NCBI GenBank assembly: GCA_040882255.1 | Contig: JBBEBP010000027.1 | Coordinates: forward strand, 8,148-72,147 | Origin: PWQG01 sp040882255 | GTDB lineage: Bacteria > Pseudomonadota > Gammaproteobacteria > Pseudomonadales > Pseudohongiellaceae | Length of the DNA stretch: 64,000 nt | Direction of reading: 5' to 3' | Shown: piece by piece, positions 53,824-62,867 of the stretch | How the letters are laid out: each line of letters begins with the position of its first letter | Numbering within the stretch: the first letter of the stretch is position 1 | The notes under the pieces: model-generated | Database searches by the model: none | Seen by the model: only the letters and a program-made list of their open reading frames with translations | Told to the model about the DNA's origin: nothing | Made by a program: the position numbers and the translations under genes

Positions 53824-53857
53824 CCCGCAGGGGCCATCGCGGCCTCTGCGGGTTTTC
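53824..53857 (+). terminator. Rho-independent terminator after carB
   Basis: CCCGCAGGGGCC, loop ATCGC, then GGCCTCTGCGGG form a strong stem followed by TTTTCT. It lies 35 bases after the carB stop codon and separates carAB from greA. Confidence 0.85.
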
Positions 53858-53895
53858 TACGTTAAACGGGCAATACAAACCGAACTGGTGACACC

Positions 53896-54381
53896 ATGAG
53901 CAATACGACACCCATGACAGTAGCTGGCGCCGAGCGTCTTCGGGAGGAGCTGCGGGAACTCAAGCAGGTCAAGCGCCCCGCCATTATCGAGGCCATTGCG
54001 GAAGCCCGTGAGCATGGGGATCTGAAGGAGAACGCCGAGTACCATGCGGCCCGGGAGCAGCAGAGTTTCTGCGAGGGACGTATTGCCGAGATCGAGAGCA
54101 AACTGGCCGAGGCGCAGATCATCGATATCACGAAAATCACCAATGAGGAGCGGGTGATCTTCGGAGTCACCGTTACCCTGCTCAATGTCGATACGGACGA
54201 GGAAGTGCGTTACCAGATCGTCGGTGATGACGAGGCCGATGTGAAGGCTGGCAAGATTTCCATTTCCTCACCGATTGCCCGCGCCATGATGGGCAAGGAG
54301 GTCGGGGAGGAGATCCTGGTGCGTGCCCCGGGGGGCGAGACCACCTATGAGATCGATGCGGTGGAGCATCTGGGAGACTGA
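53896..54381 (+). CDS. greA: Transcription elongation factor GreA
   Basis: A 161-residue factor that rescues backtracked RNA polymerase by stimulating transcript cleavage. The coiled-coil N-terminal domain carries the tip acidic motif region AREHGDLKENAEYHAAREQQ. The C-terminal FKBP-like domain ends SPIARAMMGKEVGEEILVRA and GETTYEIDAVEHLG. The ATG follows an unremarkable ribosome-binding site after the carB terminator. Confidence 0.97.
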   Translation: MSNTTPMTVAGAERLREELRELKQVKRPAIIEAIAEAREHGDLKENAEYHAAREQQSFCEGRIAEIESKLAEAQIIDITKITNEERVIFGVTVTLLNVDTDEEVRYQIVGDDEADVKAGKISISSPIARAMMGKEVGEEILVRAPGGETTYEIDAVEHLGD

Positions 54382-54413
54382 ATGAAGCCGGGCTGGCCGC
54401 GTGTGCGGGGCGG

Positions 54414-54734
54414 TCAGCGTTTCTGCGTCTGTTTGTGGCGCAGAATGTTGGACAGTTTCGGGTCTGGTTTCGGGTTGGCGCGGTACAGTACCGCCACGTG
54501 ACCGATGCGCTGCACCAGGGTGGCGTTCTCCTCCTCGCAGATGGCATGCACCAGTCGCTGACGCTCGGCCCGGTCACCGACCAGCACGCGTATCTTGATC
54601 AGTTCGTGGTCGTGCAGTGCCCGGGCGATTTCCTGTTGTACCGTCTCGCTGAGGCCTTTTTCAGCCACGGTGACCAGGGGATGCAGCGTATGGGCGATGG
54701 TGCGCAGGGTCTTGATGTCCGGTGTCTTGCTCAA
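54414..54734 (-). CDS. yhbY: Ribosome assembly RNA-binding protein YhbY
   Basis: A 106-residue CRS1-YhbY domain protein that associates with pre-50S ribosomes. The segment LRTIAHTLHPLVTVAEKGLS with HDHELIKIRVLVGDRAERQR is characteristic, ending in a basic tail. The start is TTG at 54734, with AGGAA ten bases upstream; the longer frame to 54839 overlaps the rlmE promoter region. It is on the opposite strand from its neighbours greA and rlmE, as in other gammaproteobacteria. Confidence 0.92.
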   Translation of the reverse strand: MSKTPDIKTLRTIAHTLHPLVTVAEKGLSETVQQEIARALHDHELIKIRVLVGDRAERQRLVHAICEEENATLVQRIGHVAVLYRANPKPDPKLSNILRHKQTQKR

Positions 54735-54832
54735 CGCGTTTTTCCTGATGATAGTGATCGGAGGGCGCCATTGTAGCGCTGCCGGGTCATTATGCAAGCA
54801 GAGGCTCCGGTTGTTGGATAGCAGGTGATGCA

Positions 54833-55462
54833 GTGGCAAAAAAATCGGGTAGCAGTCGCGAGTGGCTGAAGGAACATCACGATGATGTATGGGTGCGTGA
54901 GGCGAAGGCGCATGGCTATCGCTCCCGTGCCAGCTTCAAGCTGCTGGAGATCCAGGACAAGGACGGGGTGATCCGCCCGGGGATGCGGGTCGTCGACCTG
55001 GGGGCGGCGCCTGGCGGCTGGTCGCAGGTGGTCGCGGGCATTCTCGATGGACGTGGTACCGTGCTGGCTTCCGACATCCTGCCCATGGACAGTATTGCCG
55101 GTGTGGAGTTCATTCAGGGCGATTTCACCGACAATGCTGTGTATGAACAGTTGTTGGCAGCCTTGGACAATGGCAAGGCCGATCTTGTAATATCGGATAT
55201 GGCACCCAATATGAGTGGTATGCGGGATATCGACCAGCCGCGCGTTATGATGCTGGCCGAACTCGCTCTGGATATGGCCGAATCGGTGCTGGCCTGCAAT
55301 GGAAGCCTCCTTGTGAAGGTCTTTCACGGAGAAGGACTACAGGATTACCAGGCGCTGCTGAAGCAGCGGTTCAATACAGTGAAAACACGCAAACCCCGCG
55401 CTTCCCGGGCGCGTTCCAGTGAAATCTATCTGCTGGCCCAGGGGTTTCGGGGCAACCCGTGA
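54833..55462 (+). CDS. rlmE: 23S rRNA 2'-O-ribose U2552 methyltransferase RlmE
   Basis: A 209-residue Rossmann-fold SAM methyltransferase (FtsJ/RrmJ). YRSRASFKLLEIQDKDGVIR holds the catalytic Lys, VVDLGAAPGGWSQV the SAM loop, DMAPNMSG the Asp, and VKVFHGEG the second Lys. The start is a GTG (MAKKSGSSREWLKEHHDD) with AGGTG upstream. It is divergent from yhbY and 160 bases upstream of ftsH, with which it is commonly co-transcribed. Confidence 0.95.
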   Translation: MAKKSGSSREWLKEHHDDVWVREAKAHGYRSRASFKLLEIQDKDGVIRPGMRVVDLGAAPGGWSQVVAGILDGRGTVLASDILPMDSIAGVEFIQGDFTDNAVYEQLLAALDNGKADLVISDMAPNMSGMRDIDQPRVMMLAELALDMAESVLACNGSLLVKVFHGEGLQDYQALLKQRFNTVKTRKPRASRARSSEIYLLAQGFRGNP

Positions 55463-55621
55463 CCGTCAACAATAATCCGGGGAATCTTGAGGGATGTGCA
55501 GACCGTGCCGGACTATCCCGGCAGGTGGCCTGCGCGGCTGGCGGCAATCCGCAGCCGCAGTGAGGAACGAGGATCGGCATGTTGGTGCCGGTCAACAGGT
55601 AACGAGTAAGGGGGTTCACCC

Positions 55622-57583
55622 TTGAACGACATGGCGAAGAATCTGCTTTTGTGGGTCGTCATCGCAGCCGTGCTGCTGACGGTCTTCAACAACATCAATC
55701 AGGAAACCACCACATCCCAGGTCTCCTATTCCGAATTCATCAGTGAAGTGCAGGATGGCGAGGTGCGCTCGGTCAATATAGCCGGCGTCAACGTCACCGG
55801 TCTGCGTACCGACAACACGCGCTTCACCACGACCATCCCGCAGGTGGGCGATCCTCATCTGATGGATGATCTGTTCGAGAACAACGTGGAGATCGTGGCC
55901 TCGGAGCCTGAGCGCCAGAGCATCTGGACACAGTTGCTGGTGGCCAGTTTCCCGATCCTCATCATCATTGCCCTGTTTCTGTTCTTCATGCGGCAGATGC
56001 AGGGAGGTGCCGGTGGCGGCAAGGGTGGCCCCATGTCCTTCGGCAAGAGCAAGGCCAAGCTGATGAGCGATGACCAGATCAAGGTCACGTTCTCGGATGT
56101 GGCCGGCTGCGACGAGGCCAAGGACGACGTCAAGGAACTGGTCGATTTCCTGCGCGAACCGGACAAATTCCAGCGTCTGGGCGGCCGTATTCCGCGCGGC
56201 ATCCTCATGGTTGGTCAACCCGGTACCGGTAAAACCCTGCTGGCCAAGGCCATCGCGGGCGAGGCCAAAGTGCCGTTCTTCTCGATCTCCGGTTCGGATT
56301 TCGTGGAGATGTTTGTCGGCGTCGGCGCCTCGCGGGTGCGCGACATGTTCGAACAGGCCAAGAAACAGTCGCCCTGCATCATCTTCATCGACGAGATCGA
56401 CGCGGTGGGCCGTCATCGTGGTGCCGGCCTGGGTGGCGGGCACGACGAGCGTGAGCAGACTCTGAACCAGTTGCTGGTCGAGATGGATGGTTTCGAGGTC
56501 AATGACGGTGTAATCGTGATTGCCGCCACCAACCGGCCCGACGTACTGGATCCGGCGCTGTTGCGGCCGGGCCGTTTCGACCGCCAGGTGGTGGTCGGGC
56601 TGCCGGACATCCGTGGCCGTGAGCAGATTCTCAAAGTACACATGCGCAAGATGCCGGTGGCCGACGACGTCGATCCCTCGGTCATTGCCAGGGGCACGCC
56701 GGGCTTCTCGGGTGCCGATCTGGCCAACCTGGTCAACGAGGCTTCCCTGTTCGCCGCGCGGGGTAACCGCCGCCTGGTGGGCATGGATGAGTTCGAAAAA
56801 GCCAAGGACAAGATCATGATGGGCGCCGAGCGCAAGTCCATGGTCATGTCCGACAAGGAAAAACGTAATACGGCGTATCACGAGTCCGGGCATGCCATCG
56901 TCGGTCTGTTGATGCCCGAGCATGATCCGGTCTACAAGGTCAGCATCATTCCGCGTGGCCGGGCGTTGGGCGTGACCATGTTCCTGCCGGAAGAGGATCG
57001 CTACAGCCTGAGCAAGCGCGGCATTCTGGGCCAGATCTGCAGTCTCTACGGGGGCCGGATAGCCGAGGAGATGACGCTGGGTTCGGAGGGGGTCACCACC
57101 GGTGCCTCCAATGATATCCAGCGGGCTACGGAAATGGCCCGCAGCATGGTGACCAAGTGGGGGCTGTCCGAAAAACTGGGACCGCTCAGCTATGAAGAAG
57201 ACAATGGCGAGGTCTTCCTGGGACGCTCGGCGGGCCAGAACGGCGGTGTGCAGCACTCCGGCGAGACGGCCAAGATGATTGACCAGGAGGTCAAGCGGAT
57301 CATCGACGAATGCTACGGAAAGGCCAGTCAGCTGCTGGAGGAGAACCGCGACAAGCTGGAGCTGATGAAGGATGCGCTGATGGAGTACGAGACCATCGAC
57401 ACGGCGCAGATCCGGGACATCATGGAGGGCCGCAAGCCGCGTCCCCCTGCCGGCTGGTCCGATGACGGTGACAGTTCCGGTTCCGCGCCGGCCACAGCTG
57501 ACGAGGATGACGGGGCGGCCGATACCGCCACTGACGATGATCGCAAGGACAAGCCGATCGGTGGGCCGGCAGGTGAGCATTGA
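55622..57583 (+). CDS. ftsH: ATP-dependent zinc metalloprotease FtsH
   Basis: A 653-residue membrane-bound AAA+ protease with two N-terminal helices flanking a periplasmic domain, Walker A GQPGTGKTLLA, Walker B IIFIDEIDAVGRHRG, the second region of homology, and the zinc site HESGHAIVG in the peptidase domain. The acidic C-terminal tail is poorly conserved, as usual. I chose TTG at 55622, well spaced from GGGGG; an ATG nine bases later (MAKNLLLW) matches the E. coli start and is equally plausible. It overlaps folP by 11 bases. Confidence 0.96.
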   Translation: MNDMAKNLLLWVVIAAVLLTVFNNINQETTTSQVSYSEFISEVQDGEVRSVNIAGVNVTGLRTDNTRFTTTIPQVGDPHLMDDLFENNVEIVASEPERQSIWTQLLVASFPILIIIALFLFFMRQMQGGAGGGKGGPMSFGKSKAKLMSDDQIKVTFSDVAGCDEAKDDVKELVDFLREPDKFQRLGGRIPRGILMVGQPGTGKTLLAKAIAGEAKVPFFSISGSDFVEMFVGVGASRVRDMFEQAKKQSPCIIFIDEIDAVGRHRGAGLGGGHDEREQTLNQLLVEMDGFEVNDGVIVIAATNRPDVLDPALLRPGRFDRQVVVGLPDIRGREQILKVHMRKMPVADDVDPSVIARGTPGFSGADLANLVNEASLFAARGNRRLVGMDEFEKAKDKIMMGAERKSMVMSDKEKRNTAYHESGHAIVGLLMPEHDPVYKVSIIPRGRALGVTMFLPEEDRYSLSKRGILGQICSLYGGRIAEEMTLGSEGVTTGASNDIQRATEMARSMVTKWGLSEKLGPLSYEEDNGEVFLGRSAGQNGGVQHSGETAKMIDQEVKRIIDECYGKASQLLEENRDKLELMKDALMEYETIDTAQIRDIMEGRKPRPPAGWSDDGDSSGSAPATADEDDGAADTATDDDRKDKPIGGPAGEH

Positions 57584-58448
57584 TGATCCGTTGACGTTCC
57601 CCGGCCCGGGCAACCCCCGGGTCATGGGGGTCATCAACACCACTCCGGACTCCTTCTCCGACGGCGGCCGTCTGGCCGCCGGCGACCCCTCCGGCGGGTT
57701 TTCCGTCTCTGTGGACAGTGCCCTGCGTCATGCCGAACGGCTGGTACGGGAGGGGGCTGACATCCTTGATGTGGGCGGAGAGTCCACTCGTCCCGGCGCA
57801 GCGCCGGTATCCGCAGAAGAAGAGCTTGATCGGGTCATTCCGGTACTGGAAGCCATCACTGCAGCGCTGGATGTGCCGGTTTCCGTGGACACCAGCCGCC
57901 CCGAGGTGATCCGCGCAGCGGCCGGGGCCGGCGCAGTCCTGATCAATGATGTACGGGCCCTGCAGCTCGAAGGGGCGTTGCAGGCAATTGCCGGTACCGG
58001 TCTGTCTGTCTGCCTGATGCATATGCAGGGGCAGCCATCTACCATGCAGAACGATCCCGATTACCGGGAGCGTGATGTGCTGGATGCGGTGCAAGATTTT
58101 CTGCGGCAACGGGTGGATTGTGCCCGCCGGGCGGGCATCGCCGCCGAGCGGATCTGCATCGATCCCGGCTTCGGCTTCGGCAAGACGCCTGAGCACAATT
58201 TCCGCTTGCTGAAACATCTGGATATACTGGCGGACATGGGCTACCCGGTTCTGGTGGGGATGTCCCGCAAATCCATGATCGGACACGCCACCGGCCGTCC
58301 GGTCGGAGAGCGCGTGGCCGGGAGTGTGGCGGCCGCCGTGGTGGCCGTGATGAAAGGAGCCACCATTGTGCGTTGTCACGATGTGGCTGAAACCGTTGAT
58401 GCCCTGCAGGTCTGTCGGGCGGTGTACAGGGAGGGTGCGAACCGATGA
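57573..58448 (+). CDS. folP: Dihydropteroate synthase
   Basis: A 291-residue TIM-barrel enzyme joining p-aminobenzoate to the pterin in folate synthesis, the target of sulfonamides. It shows VMGVINTTPDSFSDGGRL, DILDVGGESTRPGA and the C-terminal GMSRKSMIGHATGR with the RxH-type pterin/phosphate site. The start is a GTG at 57573 inside the end of ftsH. The frame stays open within ftsH further upstream, but without family support. Confidence 0.95.
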   Translation: MSIDDPLTFPGPGNPRVMGVINTTPDSFSDGGRLAAGDPSGGFSVSVDSALRHAERLVREGADILDVGGESTRPGAAPVSAEEELDRVIPVLEAITAALDVPVSVDTSRPEVIRAAAGAGAVLINDVRALQLEGALQAIAGTGLSVCLMHMQGQPSTMQNDPDYRERDVLDAVQDFLRQRVDCARRAGIAAERICIDPGFGFGKTPEHNFRLLKHLDILADMGYPVLVGMSRKSMIGHATGRPVGERVAGSVAAAVVAVMKGATIVRCHDVAETVDALQVCRAVYREGANR

Positions 58449-59821
58449 GTCAGCCAGCAGAGAAGCGGTATTTCGGAACGGACGGCATCCGGGGCCGGGT
58501 CGGAGATTATCCCATCACGCCGGATTTCATGCTCAAGCTGGGCTGGGCGGCGGGCAAGGTGTTTGCCGCCGGTGATGGAAAGAAAGGAAAGTCGCGCAGC
58601 AAGATCCTGATCGGCAAGGACACCCGTATTTCCGGCTACATGTTCGAGGCGGCACTGGAAGCCGGGCTCAGTTCAGCCGGTGTGGACATCAGTATGCTCG
58701 GCCCCATGCCGACACCTGCCATCGCGTACCTGACCCGCACCTTCCAGGCTAGCGCCGGTATCGTCATCAGCGCTTCCCATAATGCGTTCCAGGACAATGG
58801 CATCAAGTTCTTTTCAGCGGGTGGCAGCAAGCTGCCCGATGAGGTGGAGCTGGCGATCGAGTCCTGGCTGGATGAGCCGATCACCACGGTCGATTCCGGG
58901 GCCATCGGCAAAGTGACGCGGGTAGGCGACGCCGGCGGACGTTATATCGAGTACTGCAAGAGCACCATTCCCGACGGTCATACCCTCCATGGCATGAACA
59001 TGGTCGTCGATTGCGCGCACGGCTCCACGTATGCGGTGGCCGCCAGTGTGTTTTCCGAACTGGGCGCGCGGGTCAGTGCCATCGGTGTGAATCCGGACGG
59101 GCTCAACATCAACAAGGGGTGTGGGTCCACTTCTCCGCAGTCGCTGGCCGACGAGGTGCTGGCCCGCCAGGCGGACCTCGGGGTGGCTTTCGATGGTGAT
59201 GGTGACCGCCTCATCATGGTGGACCGCCACGGCCGGATCATCGACGGCGATCAGATCCTGTACCTCATTGCCGCCGACCGGGTCCGCCGTGAACGGTCCT
59301 TCGGGGGAGTGGTCGGCACCACCATGAGTAACCTCGGACTGGAACGCAGTCTCAATGCTCTGGGAGTACCGTTCTGCCGGACCGATGTTGGCGACCGCTA
59401 TGTATTGACCGAATTGCAGCAGCGCGGCTGGCTGCTGGGCGGAGAGTCTTCGGGGCATATTGTGAATCTGGATGTTTCCACCACTGGCGACGGCATCGTA
59501 TCCGCGTTGCAGGCCCTGGGTGCCGTAGTGGGCAGCGGCCGGACGCTGGAAGAGCTCTGCCAGGGTATGCCGAAGATGCCCCAGCACATGATCAATGTGC
59601 GTGTCGCCAGCCGCGAGCAGGCGTTGCAGGACCCGCGTATTGGTGAGGCCGTGCGGAAAACCGAGAAGGAGCTGGGCGATACCGGCCGTGTGCTGCTGCG
59701 AGCGTCCGGGACCGAACCGCTGATCCGGGTCATGATCGAGGGCGAGGATGAAGCCCGCATCCGCACGCTGACCGCCGAGCTGGCCGACTGCGTGACGCGC
59801 TGTGCCGGCGGTGAAAACTGA
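58445..59821 (+). CDS. glmM: Phosphoglucosamine mutase
   Basis: A 458-residue alpha-D-phosphohexomutase converting glucosamine-6-P to glucosamine-1-P for cell-wall precursors. YFGTDGIRGRVGDYPITPDF opens the protein. The phosphoserine is Ser111 in VISASHNAFQDNGIKFF, the metal loop is FDGDGDRLIMVDRHG, the sugar loop GGESSGHI, and the phosphate-binding loop RASGTEPLIRVM. Its ATG overlaps the folP stop (ATGA). Confidence 0.97.
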   Translation: MSQPAEKRYFGTDGIRGRVGDYPITPDFMLKLGWAAGKVFAAGDGKKGKSRSKILIGKDTRISGYMFEAALEAGLSSAGVDISMLGPMPTPAIAYLTRTFQASAGIVISASHNAFQDNGIKFFSAGGSKLPDEVELAIESWLDEPITTVDSGAIGKVTRVGDAGGRYIEYCKSTIPDGHTLHGMNMVVDCAHGSTYAVAASVFSELGARVSAIGVNPDGLNINKGCGSTSPQSLADEVLARQADLGVAFDGDGDRLIMVDRHGRIIDGDQILYLIAADRVRRERSFGGVVGTTMSNLGLERSLNALGVPFCRTDVGDRYVLTELQQRGWLLGGESSGHIVNLDVSTTGDGIVSALQALGAVVGSGRTLEELCQGMPKMPQHMINVRVASREQALQDPRIGEAVRKTEKELGDTGRVLLRASGTEPLIRVMIEGEDEARIRTLTAELADCVTRCAGGEN

Positions 59822-59908
59822 GTGCTACGGCAGTTGCATGCACAGGGCAAAGTCGTTATATTGGCGCCCCGCTTTCCGATGTGCTGGTGAATGCCGGAGG
59901 AACTACGC

Positions 59909-60664
59909 ATGCGTCGGGCTCTGGTAGCCGGTAACTGGAAAATGCACGGGTCCGCCGCGCAGGTCAGCGAAGTACTGACCGCATTGCGGGATTCGCTGGG
60001 CGACGGAATCGGCGGAGTGGATATCGTGGTATGTCCGCCGGCCCCGTATCTGGACCGGGCGCAGGAAGTGCTTCGGGGCAGTGCAGTGCAGCTCGGTGCC
60101 CAGAACGTATGGTATGAGTCCAGCGGTGCTTTCACCGGAGAAATTGCTCCGGCCATGCTGGCCGACTTCCATGTCCGTTATGTGCTTACCGGTCATTCCG
60201 AGCGCCGGCAGTGGTTCGGCGAGGATGATGCACTGGTGGCCCGCAAGTTCATGGCTATTCGTGGCGCCGGCTGTGTACCGGTGCTCTGCGTGGGTGAAAA
60301 GCTGGACGAACGCGAGGCCGGCGACGAGGAATCCGTGGTCGGCCGGCAGTTGCAGGCCGTGCTGGATGCCGGTGGCGTCGCGGCGCTGGAGCAGGCGGTG
60401 ATCGCCTACGAGCCGGTCTGGGCGATCGGCACGGGACGCACGGCCACGCCGGAGCAGGCCCAGGCCATGCATGCGTATATCCGCAGGCAGGTCGCGAGCC
60501 TGGACGAGACGGTGGCCAGCGGACTGCGGATCGTATACGGGGGCAGTGTGAAACCGGACAATGCGGCGGAGCTGTTCGCCCGCCCGGACATTGACGGCGG
60601 ACTGATCGGCGGTGCATCGCTGGATGCCGCCTCTTTTGAACGAATTTGTAACAGTGTGAGCTGA
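59909..60664 (+). CDS. tpiA: Triosephosphate isomerase
   Basis: A 251-residue glycolytic enzyme. GNWKMHG holds the catalytic Lys, LTGHSERRQWFGE the His, and AYEPVWAIGTGRTATPEQAQ the Glu followed by the flexible loop; the phosphate-binding YGGSVKPDNA and GLIGGASLD close the barrel. The ATG at 59909 (MRRALVAGNWKM) is preceded by GGAGGA; an ATG 18 bases earlier is less likely. secG follows by four bases, as in Pseudomonas. Confidence 0.97.
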   Translation: MRRALVAGNWKMHGSAAQVSEVLTALRDSLGDGIGGVDIVVCPPAPYLDRAQEVLRGSAVQLGAQNVWYESSGAFTGEIAPAMLADFHVRYVLTGHSERRQWFGEDDALVARKFMAIRGAGCVPVLCVGEKLDEREAGDEESVVGRQLQAVLDAGGVAALEQAVIAYEPVWAIGTGRTATPEQAQAMHAYIRRQVASLDETVASGLRIVYGGSVKPDNAAELFARPDIDGGLIGGASLDAASFERICNSVS

Positions 60665-60668
60665 TTTT

Positions 60669-61058
60669 ATGGAAACCCTGGTAATGGCAGTGCATGTGAT
60701 CGCGGCCATCGCGATCGTCGTGCTGGTACTGCTGCAACAAGGCAAGGGCGCGGATGCCGGTGCGGCTTTCGGTAGTGGTGCATCGCAGACCATGTTCGGC
60801 AGTGCCGGGACGGGCAACTTCCTGACCCGTGCCACCACCATCGGTGCGATCATCTTCTTTGCTACCAGCCTGACGCTGGCCATTTATGCGCGCCAGGCCA
60901 CCATGGGTGGTACCGACAGCGGCATGCCGCTGATCGAGGATGAAAGTCTGCTGTCCGAGCCGCAAGCCGATTCGGACATACCGCAGGTGGAAGCCGGCCC
61001 GGATGCCTCATCCGATGCGGAAGGCGACGTGCCTTCGGTGCCCGGCAGCAACGAGTAA
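60669..61058 (+). CDS. secG: Preprotein translocase subunit SecG
   Basis: A 129-residue inner-membrane protein with two helices (VMAVHVIAAIAIVVLVLLQQ and TTIGAIIFFATSLTLAIYA) joined by the conserved GKGADAGAAFGSGASQTMFG loop, and a long acidic C-terminal tail. It assists SecYE. A tRNA-Leu gene lies 12 bases after the stop codon, the same order as in E. coli and Pseudomonas, so the two are probably on one transcript. Confidence 0.95.
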   Translation: METLVMAVHVIAAIAIVVLVLLQQGKGADAGAAFGSGASQTMFGSAGTGNFLTRATTIGAIIFFATSLTLAIYARQATMGGTDSGMPLIEDESLLSEPQADSDIPQVEAGPDASSDAEGDVPSVPGSNE

Positions 61059-61070
61059 GACGCAACGTTC

Positions 61071-61157
61071 GCCGAAGTGGTGGAATTGGTAGACACGCTA
61101 TCTTGAGGGGGTAGTGACCTATCGGTCGTGCCGGTTCAAGTCCGGCCTTCGGCACCA
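61071..61157 (+). tRNA. tRNA-Leu (GAG)
   Basis: An 87-nt class II tRNA with an encoded CCA end. The acceptor stem GCCGAAG pairs with CTTCGGC; the D-loop region is GTGGAATTGGTAGACAC; the anticodon arm CTATC-TTGAGGG-GGTAG has anticodon GAG; a long variable arm and T-arm CCGG-TTCAAGT-CCGG follow. It corresponds to the leuU-type tRNA found after secG in enterics. Confidence 0.96.
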
Positions 61158-61188
61158 ATGCCGCATCCCGAAAGAGCCCGGGATGCAC

Positions 61189-61224
61189 GGAAAGCCCCGG
61201 CTATGTCCGGGGCTTTCCTGTTTT
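61189..61224 (+). terminator. Rho-independent terminator after tRNA-Leu
   Basis: GGAAAGCCCCGG, loop CTATGT and CCGGGGCTTTCC form a perfect 12-bp stem followed by TGTTTT. It ends the secG-tRNA-Leu transcript 32 bases after the tRNA. Confidence 0.88.
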
Positions 61225-61373
61225 CCGTCCTGTAAAAGTAATAATACCGGACGATTCCCCGCCTTCCGTTCCGATTGCGATCTCCCCCGCCGTCCGCGCC
61301 CGTTCGTGGTGCGAGTGCCGATTGCCATTGTCTGTCCGGAGTGGCCTGACGTTTATCATCAACAAGGAAAGAC

Positions 61374-62867
61374 ATGCTGCTGCATTCAACAAAACAGGAC
61401 TGGTTCGGCAACATCCGCGGTGACCTGCTGGCGGGCGTCGTCGTGGCGCTGGCGCTGATTCCCGAGGCGATCGCCTTTTCCATTATCGCCGGGCTGGACC
61501 CCAGAGTGGGGCTCTACGCATCGTTCAGTATCGCCGTCATTATCTCCATCGTTGGCGGCCGTCCCGGGATGATCTCGGGAGCCACCGGTGCCATGGCTCT
61601 TTTGATGGTGACCCTGGTCCGGGATCATGGACTGGAGTATCTGTTGGCCGCCACGATACTGACGGGCTTGCTGCAGGTTCTGGCAGGTTATCTGCGGCTG
61701 GGCAGCCTGATGAGCTTCGTGTCGCGTTCCGTGGTGACAGGTTTCGTTAATGCACTGGCCATCCTGATCTTCATGGCACAGTTGCCCGAGCTCACCGATG
61801 TTACCTGGCACGTCTATGCAATGACGATCGCCGGTCTGGGTATCATCTATCTGTTTCCCCGCCTGCCGGTGATTGGCCGGATGTTACCCTCACCACTGGT
61901 CTGCATTCTGGTCCTTACGGCGGTGTCCATGACGATGGGTCTGGACATCCGGACGGTTGGCGACATGGGCGAGTTGCCGGATACCCTGCCGATTTTCCTC
62001 TGGCCGGACGTGCCGTTGAACCTCGAAACCCTGTTGATAGTACTCCCGTACTCGATATCGCTGGCCGTGGTCGGTCTTCTCGAATCATTGATGACGGCCA
62101 CCATCGTTGACGACCTGACCGACACGGTCAGTGACCGGAACCGCGAGTGCAAGGGACAGGGTATTGCCAATGTCGGCGCCGGTCTGCTGGGCGGCATGGC
62201 AGGCTGCGCGATGATCGGCCAGTCGGTCATCAATGTGAAATCCGGCGGCCGGGGTCGCCTGTCCTCCATGTCCGCAGGTGTCTTCCTGATCGTGATGGTG
62301 GTGTTCCTGGGTCCCTGGTTGTCCCTGATTCCGATGGCCGCACTGGTGGCCGTGATGATCATGGTATCGATCGGCACGTTCAGCTGGACTTCCATCGTTA
62401 ATCTGAAGCACCATCCGATGTCGACCAACATCGTGATGGTGATGACGGTCATCGTGGTGGTGGCGACACACAATCTGGCCTACGGTGTGCTGGCCGGCGT
62501 GCTGCTGGCCTCACTGTTCTTCGCCAACAAGGTCGGCCATTTCATGTATGTGGGCGAGGAAGTGGATGATGATAATCAGACCCGGACGTATCATGTGGTC
62601 GGGCAGGTATTCTTCAATTCCGCCGAGCGATTCATAGCGCAGTTTGATTTCAGGAGTGCGGTGGACCGCGTGGTCATTGATCTGACCCGGGCTCACTTCT
62701 GGGATATCTCGGCAGTGGCGGCACTGGACAAGGTGGTGATCAAGTTCCGCAGGGACGGGGCGGACGTCGAGTTGCTGGGCCTGAACGAGGCCAGCGCGAC
62801 CATCGTGGACCGCTTTGGTGTACACGACAGACCGGAAGAAATTGACAAGGTCCTGGGAGGACACTGA
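61374..62867 (+). CDS. SulP family anion transporter with STAS domain
   Basis: A 497-residue SLC26/SulP inner-membrane transporter with about 10-12 helices. The N-terminal signature DLLAGVVVALALIPEAIAFS and GLYASFSIAVIISIVGGRPG precede the core, and a C-terminal cytoplasmic STAS domain (about 410-490, with VVIDLTRAHFWDISAVAALD) follows. Family members carry sulfate, bicarbonate, chloride or other anions; the substrate here is not evident. AGGAAAG precedes the ATG. It overlaps the universal stress protein gene by one base (TGATG), so the pair is an operon. Confidence 0.92.
   Translation: MLLHSTKQDWFGNIRGDLLAGVVVALALIPEAIAFSIIAGLDPRVGLYASFSIAVIISIVGGRPGMISGATGAMALLMVTLVRDHGLEYLLAATILTGLLQVLAGYLRLGSLMSFVSRSVVTGFVNALAILIFMAQLPELTDVTWHVYAMTIAGLGIIYLFPRLPVIGRMLPSPLVCILVLTAVSMTMGLDIRTVGDMGELPDTLPIFLWPDVPLNLETLLIVLPYSISLAVVGLLESLMTATIVDDLTDTVSDRNRECKGQGIANVGAGLLGGMAGCAMIGQSVINVKSGGRGRLSSMSAGVFLIVMVVFLGPWLSLIPMAALVAVMIMVSIGTFSWTSIVNLKHHPMSTNIVMVMTVIVVVATHNLAYGVLAGVLLASLFFANKVGHFMYVGEEVDDDNQTRTYHVVGQVFFNSAERFIAQFDFRSAVDRVVIDLTRAHFWDISAVAALDKVVIKFRRDGADVELLGLNEASATIVDRFGVHDRPEEIDKVLGGH

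Noticed and set aside
55616..57643. A 675-codon minus-strand frame covering ftsH
   Set aside because: The composition is that of an antisense shadow. FtsH motifs are intact on the plus strand.
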